From NCBI GenBank assembly GCA_050084985.1, contig JBITNC010000002.1, positions 36,828,001-36,892,000 on the forward strand: a stretch of 64,000 nucleotides of DNA, given 5' to 3'. This document shows positions 1 through 11,974 of this stretch, piece by piece (position 1 is the first letter of the stretch; every line of letters starts with the position of its first letter). The notes under the pieces were generated by a model that was not told the DNA's origin, searched no databases, and saw nothing but the letters and a program-made list of their open reading frames with translations. This DNA is from Nageia nagi. Taxonomy: Eukaryota; Pinophyta. A program made the translations under genes and the position numbers.

Positions 1-592
1 CAATCAAAATATGAAAAGCAACCCCACAAGAAAATGCCTCCATAAGAAGAAGGAAGTGACAATGATCTTGGGCCATCTATTTATCTACATGGTAGAGGAG
101 CTGAGCCAAGGCAACATAGACATAGGAGGTGGCTGACATAGAGGTGAGTGGTCATGCAAGCTGCATGGGTGGGGAAAGCTTAAGTGATAACAAAGGGGGC
201 CAAGAGCATGGCTAGAATGGGTTACAAGGTCTTTAGTTGGTCATCTAGTGATTTGGGGTGGAAGGAAGGGTGGAAATGGATCATGAGGAAAAAAATAGCT
301 AATGGCAGGGAGTTTGTAATGGAGTGAAGGTAACTAATTTGGTGGGTAGTTGAACTTATAATGATCATAGAAAAACATTGGTTGGTTGGTCTCTAATCAT
401 TTCAAAAGTGGGGTTCAACTTCCCATCAAGTAACATTGCCTCAGCCAACATTCTATTATGAATCAATCAATCCTAGGGAGGTTTAACCACTATTGCTTTC
501 ATTTTTGAACCCTTCTTGATTAAAATTATTAGGACTTTAGTCAAGGAAAGCTCTTTAGCCTAGTTTGGATCTAAGTATTTCTCTACTACACT
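1..592. other. No gene seen
   Basis: I see no coding frame, RNA gene or clear element edge in this stretch. It may continue the decayed repeat that follows. Confidence 0.4.
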
Positions 593-2250
593 CTATTTAC
601 CTGCATCCTCACTCTCCAGATTCAGCTCATCTCCTTCCCCTTCTTCACTTAGTGCCTCTAATGTATATTGCTTACCATGAATAGAACCTATTTCCATCTC
701 CTTCCTCAAGGCACTCTTCTCCTTTCCTCCAATGGCTTCCTCCTTGTCCAATCTTTTAGTGTCACTGGATTCATGTATACCATGTGTAGCCTTCTCACTC
801 AGTTGTATATGTACTTTATCCCTCATTACAAGTTCCTTCTTCTTGGAGATGTTCAAGCATACTTCCAATTTACCTTTTCTAGCAATCTCTACAAGACTTG
901 TTGAAACTCATGAGGCCATTTTTTTCTATTACCTAGTACCACCTTTAGTTTGGTTTTCACCTTTTGCATGCATTGATAGTGACTTTAGGATGCTCTTCTT
1001 TCATCTGTAGTACTCCCTAATTTTAATGCTTTCAAGTGGTTGTATTTCTTCCATGTTTATAAAATATGCTCTATTCTCCTAGAGGAGTATTTTCTCCTAA
1101 CAAAATTTCTAAGGTTCCTTAGGCTTGCTCCTCTACACATCCTCTCCTTTATCTCTCTCTAAAATCTTCCTAGCAGATACACTCTGCTAACCTATACATT
1201 TTGCTCTAGTTTGGGTTGTAATTTCATGGGGCTTAGAAGCCTACTTCTTAGCTTTCACTTAGCAGTTAGCAGACTCACTAGACCTTTGTTTCCCTTCACT
1301 TCAAATGGAGATTAGGGTTGATATTGCTTTAACCTCATTAGAATTAAGGATAGGGGTGGGAGCATTATTTCTCTTATGCATATTATCTTGGTTTTTCTTG
1401 GCTCTAGTGGTTGAACGAACATGGGTAGACCTTTTAGGGCCAAAGGGCCTTGGCTTTTGAATTTTCTTAGGTTTCAAAGGTATGCTTCTACTACTTTCTC
1501 CTATTTCTCTACTTTGCTTTAGTGACGCCTTGGTTTTAAAATACTCCATAAGGGTAATGTTATCAACATCTTCATCACTACTAATAGCCTTTAAAGGGAT
1601 TTTCCATGGTTGACATATGAAAGAGAAGGAGACTTACTACTAGTTGGTTCCTTTTCAAAAACTTGTCCCTCAACCTTGACATGACATTTAGGTATTCACC
1701 TTTCCAAGGATTTAAGATAGACAAGACACATAATAGACTCATGAAGGGGTAAAGACACAATGTTCCTCCTAAATCTTACAATGGAGTACTCAATTGAGTT
1801 ACAGATAAAGAAAGGAAAATTTATCCAATTTGTTAAAAGAAACTTAAAGTAGTTTAGTAAATTGAAATGGTAGGCATAAGCAACTCTAAACCTCCCTTCA
1901 AGTGTAATGTACCTCATCAAAACTTTGGCTAGTCATTTTCAAGGATCTGGAAGGCATTCATGACTCACCCCAGATTGCAACTTTTTCAATTGTAGACTCC
2001 TTCTAAAGCTCTTAAACAAATTCTCCCTAGCCTCCAATTTCTTTTCCTTGGCTTCTTTCCTAACTCTTAGACCCTCGTTCAACATTTTGATGACTTTTGC
2101 AATTGAATCACAAGAAATGTAAAATTTAACACCATTGAAGCTACAGATGCCATTATTCCATGAATTGGCCACAACATGCGATAATTCCATATTGAAATCA
2201 TTACATGCAAGAATGAATTCCTTTAAACCCCATACACTAACATGCTCCAT
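593..2250 (-). pseudogene. Decayed ORF of unknown repeat-type protein
   Basis: Read on the minus strand, open stretches follow one another from 2250 down to 593. Between 2250 and about 1600 the frame is constant and interrupted only by TGA codons (near 1937, 1930 and 1694) standing where a tryptophan would fit, as if TGG had mutated to TGA. A single frame change near 1600 leads into a lysine/arginine/serine-rich part (1549-1301), and an acidic, charged part lies at 868-593. I do not recognise the protein. The charged low-complexity tail and the decay suggest an old repeat-borne, retroelement-associated ORF rather than a host gene. A decayed single-copy gene is possible but less likely. Confidence 0.45.
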
Positions 2251-2919
2251 ATTTCAGGGTTTGCATGCACCTCCCCATGATCTTGTACCTCCCCAATACA
2301 AATATTATTAGTAAGAAAAAAAAGGGACCCCCAAAAATGTTTTTTATTTTTTAAGAGTAAAAAGTCTTTTTTAATAAAAAAACAACCCCCTTTGTTTATT
2401 TTTGAAAAAAAGAAAAAGAAAAAAACATGTATTTTATAAAACCCCTTTCTTATTTGGAAAAAAAAAATTGCACATAATAAACATTGTAAACCTTTTCGAT
2501 ATATGCTTTCCTTATTTATTTTTTTTTAATTTTTTATCATAAAAAATTCAAGGATTATCTCATAAAATAAAAAATTGCATAATATAAAAAAAACTCTATG
2601 TTTTTTGTTATCATATAATAAAATTGTAATTTTTTTCCATTTTGGAAAAAAATTGTAAAAGACTTGTATCCATCAAGAACTACAATATATTATTGCTAAT
2701 TGTAAGAAAATTCATAAAAAAAAAATTAACTAAAAAAAATGTTAGTATTATTCATTATAACAATAATATATTGTAAGAACACAAAAAAAAAGATAATAAC
2801 ATAATGAGATAATCCAAAAATGAATAAATCAAAAATAAGACGATTGGTGATTATATATTCACAAACCTTATATCTCACCAAAGAAGATGGAAGAAGGAGC
2901 AGGATGAACCTTAAAAACA
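2251..2919. other. AT-rich spacer with homopolymer runs
   Basis: Long A and T runs (about 2310-2830) and no credible coding frame. Small open frames here on both strands are low-complexity and were not called. Confidence 0.5.
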
Positions 2920-3427
2920 ATGTTGAAGAAGAGCATTTACGAAATGATGAAATTAAGACTAAAGGCCCAATTTCTATATGCCCAAGATTATATGAAATCT
3001 CTCTACAACATCAATGCTCAGAGCATAAACAATCTCAAAAATTGAGATAAGATGTAAGTGATTTCTCCAACCATGGGAGTAATCCACTAAATAAGATCTT
3101 CTACAAAGATAACTCTCCTATAAGACCTCTTTCTTCTTCTCCTAACACTAATCTTAGAGCATAAATTTGCTTCAAATTTTGATGTATGATCTCAATGAGA
3201 GGGCCTTCTATTTATAGATCAAAATCCTTCCTTGGATCATCCTTTTAACCGATGTACTATATCATGACATGCTACACCTTTTTACCTAAGTTGAATGCTC
3301 ATGAGATGGAGTGTAGGATAAGTTACATTATCATATTCACTTAAATACTTAAGGTATATAGAGATTCCTTTAAGTATTGGTGAATTTACAAGAATAACCT
3401 TATAATGATGCATTATACATTCCAACA
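2920..3427 (-). mobile_element. LTR-like terminus, minus orientation
   Basis: On the minus strand the sequence left of 3427 begins TGTTGGAATG and is preceded directly by the purine stretch AGGTGGG (3428-3434), as expected for a polypurine tract next to a 3' LTR. A TATA-like CTATAAATAGAAGG lies on the same strand near 3210. Layout and wording resemble the LTRs at 19.0 and 59.3 kb. The left edge (about 2920) is a guess by analogy. No partner LTR and no target-site duplication were found. Confidence 0.4.
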
Positions 3428-3434
3428 CCCACCT

Positions 3435-4840
3435 AATGTTTTAGAATAAGATTGGGAAGCCTTTGTGAATAGAGGCAAGTACTAGCCAATCTACTGTGGC
3501 TATTCAAATAATTTTTATGTTCATGTGAATTTTGCATAACTTTCTCTCCCTAATGAATTTATATGTATATTTTCTTCATTTTATTGTCTACAATGAGGTA
3601 AAGGAACAAACACAACATATCTCACCAATAAAGCATCCATAACATGGCTAGAAAAGGATATGCTCGACTAGAACACAAAATTGTATTATATTGTACTCGT
3701 CCATTATATGTGAAAAATATATCTATATTATTTTATCTCATGAATTATTTACATGTCTCTCTAGTTATATAAATATGAAGATCCAACCAAATGCAAAAAC
3801 TTGACACTAAAAATAACTATATATATGGAAGCTAATAAAAAGAAGGATGGGTCTTTTATTTCATTAGAACTTGTGGAGACAACTGTAAGTAACTTTCCTT
3901 GGAAATAACAATATGTTGAACTTGAAATAATTATTTTATTGATTGTTTTTCAACATATTCTCAATTAAACATCCATATGATGATGTTAGGAAATATTGAA
4001 TAATATAATATCTTCTAGAATATATGTAAATTAATATAGTAGAGATGATACCCTCATGTAGGTTTTAGGACCTCAAAGACTGGGTCAAGTTTAGGGTGTT
4101 GATAAAAGAGTATCACCAAGTGTTTTGTTTGTTACCTCTCCTTACATACAAAAGTTGAGCCATATGTAAAAGTATTTGATGGATAAAGAAAAATATGTTG
4201 GAAGAGAAGCTTGAAGAGAATCGAATACAAATGAAAGAAAAAGAAAAACATATTAAGGCATGAATTTCCTGGTTATAGATGTGTTAATTTTTTCATATTT
4301 TCATATTTGAAATGTTTACATGCTACAATCACAAAGTTGTAATGATCCCTTGCATCTAATTCCATTAGCAACATGAACATTACCTGTAGCATTAGAGTCA
4401 CTAGTAAAAGCATCAGCAATAATATCATCACATTCTATACAAACTTTAGCAGTGGTTCTACTATTATCTAGAATCTAAAATTATTGACTGAGTTTGTATT
4501 TTATAATATATAATGAATTTATTTGGGTTGTTAATATTCCATCTAGAATAAAAAATGATATTGATCATGCTATCTTAAATAAGGGATTGCTACGTAACTT
4601 ATAATAATGATCTAGTGGTTGTAGGCAAGGTGATTAGTATTGACCCCAAAGAGAGAGTACATAATGAACATTTGGGTGAAGGCTACTTGAAAGTTTAGGT
4701 GGATACCACCATTAAAGAGGAAACAATCTTGTTTAGAAAGAATTATGCAATGGACATAATGAAATATGTTGTAACATCGTTCATTGTGTGGCCTATATCA
4801 AATTTTTATTTAAGATTATGTTGAAGTATTATATTACCAT
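3435..4840. other. No gene seen
   Basis: AT-rich sequence without a supported gene. It could be the interior of the element whose LTR-like end lies just to the left, but I found no clear pol motif. Confidence 0.4.
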
Positions 4841-4959
4841 CAATGTACACGGTTGGAAGCATGATACAATTAAATATTATTGCAATTAAACTAGTATTTA
4901 ATATTTATATAGGATTAAGAATAATATTGGATGTATGTATTTATGCATTGATGTATGAA

Positions 4960-5830
4960 TGTTTGTGTATTCTTCCATATTTTGCATACATGTATATCAT
5001 TACAATCAATGAAATTATATTTGCATTATGTATCCTGTCAAATAATTTCCATTCCTTATGTATTCTTCCACATTTTGCATACGTGTGTATCATTGCATCT
5101 ACTTAAAAGTCTATAGAGTTTGGTTTTATGCCTAACAATTGCATTTGTAGTATGACAGTCACTATATACATAAAGGCTCTTCATAATTATAATAATGGTT
5201 ATAATGGGAGTATTTAACATGGACCTAATGTAATTTTTAATTATTTGTTATGCTGGTAGATAAGCAATTCTTTATTTTTAGCCTCCAAATCATGCAACAT
5301 AAGTATTATATTTTGAATATAACCAAATGCCTTTATCTCACTTGATAATTTCTCTAATATTTCATAAATCTCATGTGTTTTTGGGCATGATGTGTCCCCT
5401 ATAGGAAAAAAAACATACACCTTTTTGTCAACTTCAATCCAGCTACATCCAAGTGTCTTCTTAATTTCATCGATATCCTTACTCTTTAAATATCATGATA
5501 GCTACACACTTCAACATATATATTTGAAGAAGAATATAAGATAGAACATGTTTAGGCTCTAACAAAAAATGATTACTACCATATATTCTCTATTCTTGCA
5601 TTCTTATGTACTTATGATTGGTTCCCAAGTGCTTCATCATATCAATGAGTTTAAGGGCATCCTTATTGTAGCCATGAAATATGAATCCTCCAACCATTAT
5701 AGTTTGTACAACTATATTTGTATCATTTATATTGTCAAACAATTTCTAATCCTTATGTATTCTTCCACATTTTACATCCATGTCTATCATGGCATTCATA
5801 AACACAAAATTTTGCATACATGTATATCAT
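4960..5830 (-). pseudogene. PPR gene fragments (PLS class)
   Basis: On the minus strand, in several frames, the sequence gives degraded PPR motifs: MYAKYGRIHK-like S-motif ends, a stretch like NAMIDMDVKCGRIHK near 5780, KDALKLIDMMKHLGTN near 5640, and an E-motif-like PKHVLSYILL followed by remains of the family's CSWIEV segment near 5530-5420. PPR proteins bind organellar RNA, and E motifs mark the RNA-editing (PLS) class. Stops and frame changes rule out a working gene. The same segment recurs at 8.9-10.2 kb in the same orientation, so this is part of a repeat family carrying PPR sequence. Confidence 0.6.
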
Positions 5831-6343
5831 GACACATGTTGGAAGAATGCTAGAAAAGGTTAAAAAGTCTAGTTTTATGCATGAAAATTGAAGATATTTA
5901 AAATTTCTTAGGGTCTTTCTAGAAAATTTATTTTATGCATATCCTCGAATCATTGTAGTCCACGAGATAGTATTTCATTGATTAATTTTGGTAATGAATT
6001 TCAAAGCTTACTCAAGCTAGCTTGCACAAGTTAGAAGGTCAATAATACATGTATAATGAGTCATCCAAGGAATAATGTGATAAGATCCACTCATTACCTT
6101 AAAGTAATTGCAACCCTCATCCACTTGACCTACATAGCTACATGTAAGTATAATACATACAAAACATATGCTTCTAAGGTTGGTTACCACATGATGAAAT
6201 CATACTTGCTAATTTGCATTAAAGAAGGAGCTTTATGTGTGACTTATGTATTCTTCTACATTCTATATACATATTTATTAGGGAATTCACAATCATAATA
6301 TTCGATGGAAAACCAATTTAAACTCATCTTTGATGGATGTCCA

Positions 6344-8821
6344 TGTTGAAATAAGCATGAACCTGAGGGGGGGTGAATCAATGTGTGTTAAAACATTAAA
6401 GTGACTACGAAATCAAAGCAACAAAAGCAACACACAAAAGCATACACCACAAAATATAAAATTTATTATGGAAACTCGATTTGGGAAGGACCACTGTACT
6501 AATGGATTGCTTGGGTTCCCACCCAAATCTAGTCAAAAAATATAGATGGCCTTTTATAAGTTTCATAGCACCCATTATGGGGAATGATACCAACTAACCC
6601 AAATTTTTGCAACACCCACTACATGGAGCATCGACTTTGATTGCCAAGCACCAACTCGAGAAAAACTGAAAACTTATATGAAAATCTAAATCCTAACACA
6701 AGACCCTGAATAGTCTAGCTTTTTGAAACCCACATACTAACACTAAAATGAAGCATTGATCATATCACACTGTAGCAAACTGATCTCACTACATTGCACC
6801 CAAAAAAGAACTCTCTGCACTCTCTCCATGCTCGTTGAATAATAAAAAATAGACTACCTGAAACCCTTTTCATATTCCCTTCTCTAACTCTTGGCCTTTT
6901 GTATTTCGATCAATCACTTTTAGCAAAATAATGAAAAATTATTGCTTATTTTTTATCTTTATTTTTCTTTCAAGCACACACAACATATAACGGATGCCCT
7001 CTTTTATTTCTTTTAAAATAACAAAACTTTCAACACATGGGCATTCTCTTATCTTTTTGTTTCAATAGCTCTCACTTGTTTTTATATTATCATTTTGTTC
7101 TATTTTTAAATGAGAAACTCTCTCTCATTAAAATAGCTCTTTTAAATTTGTAATAAATATAAAACAAGTTTATATAAAATGCCCAATTGTTAAAGAAGCA
7201 TTTTGTCAAACAATACATGGACAAAGTATTTTGCACTTTACTCGTTCTCCAACTTCGAGACCTCAGATTGACATGATTCAAAAAGAAAAGTTGTTCATAT
7301 TAATGCGTTATATATGAAAAAATCTTAAACAACCATTTCCATAAACATAAAAAAATGAATTTGCCCAAAATTGTCACTATTCACAAGGCTGCCCAAAATT
7401 GAAAAAGGTAAAAAATTATTTTTTACAACTCACACCAAATCTTCCTCAAGTGTTTGTTTGACTTGAAATTCATATATTTTGTTCAGATTAATAAGAATCA
7501 CCTCCTGTAAAAGTTTCAGCCATCAAATCCTTACTAATTTCTCACAATTTCACCCACAATAAGGCCTCCAATGCTAATTTTGCATCTGTCCCACAAAGTG
7601 CAAACTTTTCCAAACAAATACCGATAATACCACCAATCAATCCAAACATTGAGCTAACACTTCCAACATTATTCTAAACTATTTTTATACATTCCAACAT
7701 GCACAACACTGATCCATTTTGACCAAATACACCCCAAAGCAAAATTGTCATGAAAACAACAAAACTGTCCAAAACTTAAAAAGTTCTTTGGAGCTATTTT
7801 GCAATGCTCATTGTTTCTTCCTTGGATCTCCTCTTTAGCTTAAATTTGTAACAAATATTTAAAATATATATGAATACTTTCAATCAAAATTTCAACCTCT
7901 AACTTATCATGAATTTTTTATTGTACCTCTGATAAAGTACCCTTCGACATTGATTTCAAAGACATTTCATCAAATACTTCGCATTCAAAGAATGTGCAAT
8001 TTATAGTTTTTCATGCTTTGGGACCTCGAATCGTGATGCTTCAAAATGAAAAATTGCTTAATTTTATGATATAAAGGTGAAAAAATCATCACATTTTGAA
8101 AAAAACACACATTTGATAACCATTTTTGGTATTTTATTGCTATCCCACAAAACTGCCCAAAATTGCAAAAAGTATTTTGGAGGCATTTTTCAGAATCTAT
8201 AACTTTCTGATCTGATTTTATATTGAAGAAAAATTTGAACCACCTATTTTTCAGATATCCCTCTACTTATGGTACAAAAACCAAGCTCTAATTCATCATG
8301 AAATCCATAGGATAACTCCTGCAAAATAAAAACTTTGTCCAAAATTACACAGCCAAAAAAGGCACAAGCTCTGCCATTGATGCACTAACAAGGCAATCGG
8401 TTGTACTAACACTACAAATTCACTTATAAATGACAAATAAGGTTCCAGAAGATATGTCAGGCCATCCAACACAATCCACTAGATTTACAGTTTTTGCTTC
8501 TTATTGATAATTTTTGCAATTTTGATAACTTTGATAACTTATTGATGAATTTTGCAAATAAGCATGAACAACTTGTAACAACTTCACATGAACATAAAAA
8601 TCATTCTCATAAGCATTGAAAATCTTCAAAGAAGCACATATGAAATACTTTTGCACCATTTGCAACTATTTGACAACTTTTGCAACTTTGATGTTTTTGT
8701 AACTTTTACAACTTTTCACACTGAAGCACATAGACATTGAAAATGCCTATGCAAGTGCTCAACACATCCATAATAGTGTGTTAAAAATAATGATAACACT
8801 ATCGCTGCACCTTGCTCAACA
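6344..8821. mobile_element. 2.48-kb solo LTR
   Basis: The stretch starts TGTTGA and ends TCAACA, a perfect 6-bp inverted terminus of TG...CA type. It is flanked by GTCCA (6339-6343) and ATCCA (8822-8826), a 5-bp target duplication with one mismatch. Empty paralogous sites exist in this window: the flanks read through without interruption near 9120-9165 and 10190-10230. No coding region is present; the inside is AT-rich with repeated CCCAAAATTG-like phrases. One LTR without internal region points to a solo LTR left by LTR-LTR recombination. A long non-autonomous element is the alternative. Confidence 0.7.
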
Positions 8822-10260
8822 ATCCATATTCTCTTCCCAAGCTCCCATGGTGGCACATGCTAGAAAAATGTTGGCAAAGGTTTCAGAGTTAGTTTTATAC
8901 CTAAGAATTATATTTGCTTAAAAGTTTGTAATTAATTTTCAAAAAACCCATTTTTTGCATATCTTGCAATCATTTCTATCAATGAAACTATGTTTGTATC
9001 ATGCATCTTGTTACACAATTCTTGGGCCTTGTGTATTGTTTCACATTTTGCATACATACATACATATAAAAACATTCATAACCATAACATTCAATGAAAA
9101 ACCATTTTAACTAATATTTGATAGATGTACATACCTTTTTTATACCTCCTATAGTGGCACAATAATATGATTTTAGCAATCAACAATATTTCCTATTTGT
9201 ACAAATATGTATTAACAATATTTGTTGAACAAATGAAATGAAACATGCTTCCTTTTTACTACTGAAATTTGAAAGCATGCACCATGTCATTGTGCAAGAT
9301 TTTTTAGATGTTGCCTTACTTTGGATCAATTATAATCTCCAAAAGAACATTTTCCATATTTAAAATAATGGAATTAGTTTGCATCCCTCACAACAATGTC
9401 ACTTGCAAAAATCTTCGAGATAAACTTTGTTATAGTATGGTAGTCACCGCATACTTGAAGGTTCTTCACAACTCTAATAATGGTTCTAGGGAGAGTATTT
9501 AAAACAACCCTAATGCAATACTCAACTTTTTGTTATGCTAGTAGATAAGCAATTTTTTATTATTAGCCTCCACATCATGCAACACATGTATTATCTTTGG
9601 AACATACCTTACTACCTTCATCTCACTTGATAATTACTTGAATTTTCCATTGATCTCCTATGTTTGTGGGTGTGATCTATCTTCTACATAAAAATCATGC
9701 ACCCTTTTGTCAACTTCAATCCAACTACATCCTTGTGTCTTCTTAATTCCTTTATGTTTAATCAATATCCTTACTCTTTGAACATCATTGCAACTACCCA
9801 CTTCAGTATAAATATTTGAAAGAAGAATATCAGATGGAACATATTTAGGCTCTAAAAAAAGGATGATTGTTGCCACATATTCTATATTCCTACAATATTA
9901 TATTATTTATGCTTAGTTCCCAAGTTCTTCATCAAATCAACAAGTTTAACAATATTCTTACTGTATCCACTAATTTCATGTCCTCTAATAATTGCATTCC
10001 ATGCACCTATGTCCACATCATGTATCTTGTCAAATAATTCCAATCATTGCATTCCATAAAACTATGTTTGTATCATGCATCTTGTCAAACAAGCCTTGGG
10101 CCTTATGCATTCTTACACATTTTGTACATATGTATATTAAGGCATTCACAACCAAAACATTCAATGAAAACCCATTTTAAACTACTCATTTATGGATATA
10201 CATACCTTCTTCTAGACCTCCCATGGTAGTACATGCTAGAAGATTGTTGGTAGAGGTGAC
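8822..10260 (-). repeat. PPR-bearing repeat, second copy
   Basis: This segment repeats the order of 4841-6338: the same phrase with CATGCTAGAA, a fragment like TTTTGCATATC, PPR motifs in reverse, then a similar tail at 10190-10260. It supplies the uninterrupted version of the site where the solo LTR at 6344-8821 inserted. Confidence 0.55.
9658..10140 (-). pseudogene. PPR gene fragment, E-motif end
   Basis: A 72-codon open frame (9876-9658, minus) reads like the E/E+ end of a PLS-class PPR protein, with DILLSNIYTEVG, GIKKTQGCSWIEVDK, VHDFYVEDRSHPQ. Upstream on the same strand (10140-9880) lie degraded motifs such as GLFDKMHDTNIVLWNAMI and a GYSKN...LVDLMKNLGT stretch, with stops between. In intact proteins these motifs take part in organellar C-to-U RNA editing. 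Here the frames are broken and no start or N-terminal repeats exist, so it is a fragment within a repeat. Confidence 0.7.
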
Positions 10261-10269
10261 AAAAAACTT

Positions 10270-10587
10270 TTCATTTTTTAAACTAATAATAAGAGGGTGA
10301 TTTATAACCTCCTTAATTTATTATACAATTATGGATTTTCATCATCATTAAATATCCTTAATGGTGACCAAATGAGTGCTTTTAAGGGTAATTTTAATGC
10401 CTTATAAGGGTGATTTATAACTACCTTTGTATATTTTACAAGGGCACTTTACCATGGTGGCGATTAACCACCATAGTATTTTAGGGACTTTTAACAATGC
10501 CAACATACACATTGACTAAAAAATTGTCACTAAATATATTTAAGGACATTTTTATGTTTGCTCTTAAATGTCAAATTTGGTGTAGTG
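10270..10587. mobile_element. CACTA-like (En/Spm) terminal segment
   Basis: The right edge reads TTTGGTGTAGTG (10576-10587), the reverse complement of CACTACACCAAA, the typical end of CACTA DNA transposons. Inside are subterminal phrases like GGGTGATTTATAAC and GTGGCGATTAACCACC that recur in variant form at 15.83-16.08 and 32.52-32.68 kb. I could not find a left terminus beginning CACTA or a 3-bp target duplication, so it may be a truncated non-autonomous copy. Confidence 0.4.
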
Positions 10588-10589
10588 AG

Positions 10590-11560
10590 TTTAGATCATG
10601 ATTTTATCACTCATAGGTTAGTTGTTAGATATGATACCAAACTTGTGGCTTAAAAGCGTAGAAAAGATATGTCCTAGGTATGCTTTACTCATAAAGTAGA
10701 AAATTGATAAGGATTTGAAAGCTAGATTTATTAGGCCCATAGATTACTCTTTTTGGATATCTAATGTTGTTCTTACAGTAAAGCTAAATGGAGAGATGAG
10801 GTGTTGTATTGAGTTTATGCATATAAATAAAGCTTATCCAAAGGATAACTTTTCTCTTCATAACACTAATATTATTATTGATTGTAAAATTAATGATGAT
10901 TTTTTATCTTTTATGTATTGTTTTTCTAGCTATAAATAGATTAAAGTCAACAAGGAGGATCAAAACAAGACATCTTTTATGACTCCATGGGGTACATTTT
11001 TCTATGTGGTGATGCCTTTTGGTTTGGATAATGTGAGGGCTACATATCAAAGAGCCATGATATCTATATTGTTTCATGATTTGATACATAAAAATATGGT
11101 ATATGTAGATGACATATTATCTAAATCAAAGAAGAAGAAGGGTCATATCAATTGAATTCCTCCAATTGTGCAATTTGGATTTTCTTCAAGAAATTAAGTT
11201 ACTTTCTTTTATTATTTCAAGAAGAGGGATTGAGGTAGATCCCAAGAAGGTACATGCCATTAAAGAAACACCCCCACTAAGGAATTTAAAGGATTTAAGG
11301 AGCCTCTAAGGTAAGCTTCAATAAGTAAGAATATTTATTTATCAATTGGTTCATAGGATATCCCCTTTCTCTCACTTGTTAAAAAAGGATAAAAAGTTCA
11401 GATGGGATTAGGAATGCTAAAAATCATTTGAATACTTAAAGAGGTATCTACTTAATGCTTCTATTTTAGCTCTTTTTAATTATGAAAAGCCTTTATTTCT
11501 TTATGTTTTAACCACATTAATATCCTTGTAGAAAATATTGGCCAAAAAAGATGATTAAAA
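10590..11560 (+). pseudogene. Ty3/gypsy pol relic: RT and start of RNase H
   Basis: Translated on the plus strand in shifting frames this shows the reverse transcriptase of a Ty3/gypsy element. It has ARFIRPIDYSFWISNVV and MRCCIEF near 10715-10810, AYPKDNF near 10835, then TSFMTPWGTFF and VMPFGLDN near 10970-11030, the catalytic YVDDIL at about 11100, and IEVDPKKVHAI near 11235. A weak RNase H start (KPLFLYVL) lies near 11490. Stops and indels make it non-functional. The integrase tail at 13.8-14.3 kb probably belongs to the same insertion. The relic begins immediately at the right edge of the CACTA-like segment. Confidence 0.8.
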
Positions 11561-11752
11561 TAAAGAAAGAGTAATTTATTACATTAGTAAGATATTTCTA
11601 TTAAGAAGTTATGTTATGCAATTATTTTCACAACTAAAATGTTAAGGCATTGCATGTTGGGAAATTTCATTTTTGTGATGCTAAGGAAAATCCTCTCTAG
11701 GGTAATTTTTAATATCCCTCCTCCTAAATTGAATTATAAAATCCTAATGAAT

Positions 11753-11958
11753 CTTTTTTTATTATCGAGGTGGTATCAACCAACCTAGTGACTAGCGAGC
11801 CTTACAACCCAATGTCGAGTGAGCTACTAATCCACCATGGGAAAGTAGGATTTTCCAATAGTATGACCCTCCAGGTAAGTTGAGGGCTTGGGGACTTAGC
11901 CTTGATATTGATAGGACACAAGTCCTACCTCTTGGCCATCCCACCAATCTTATTGGGC
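11753..11958 (-). mobile_element. SINE with 16-bp target duplication
   Basis: A 206-bp insertion flanked by perfect copies of TAAAATCCTAATGAAT at 11737-11752 and 11959-11974. On the minus strand it carries a box-A-like ATGGCCAAGAGGTAGG (about 11925-11940) and a weak box-B-like AAGGCTAAGTCC about 30 bp on, and it ends in an A-rich tail (ATAATAAAAAAAG). Long perfect target duplications, an A-rich tail and a tRNA-type promoter are hallmarks of a SINE moved by LINE machinery. It sits inside the gypsy pol relic, so it came later. Confidence 0.75.
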
Positions 11959-11974
11959 TAAAATCCTAATGAAT

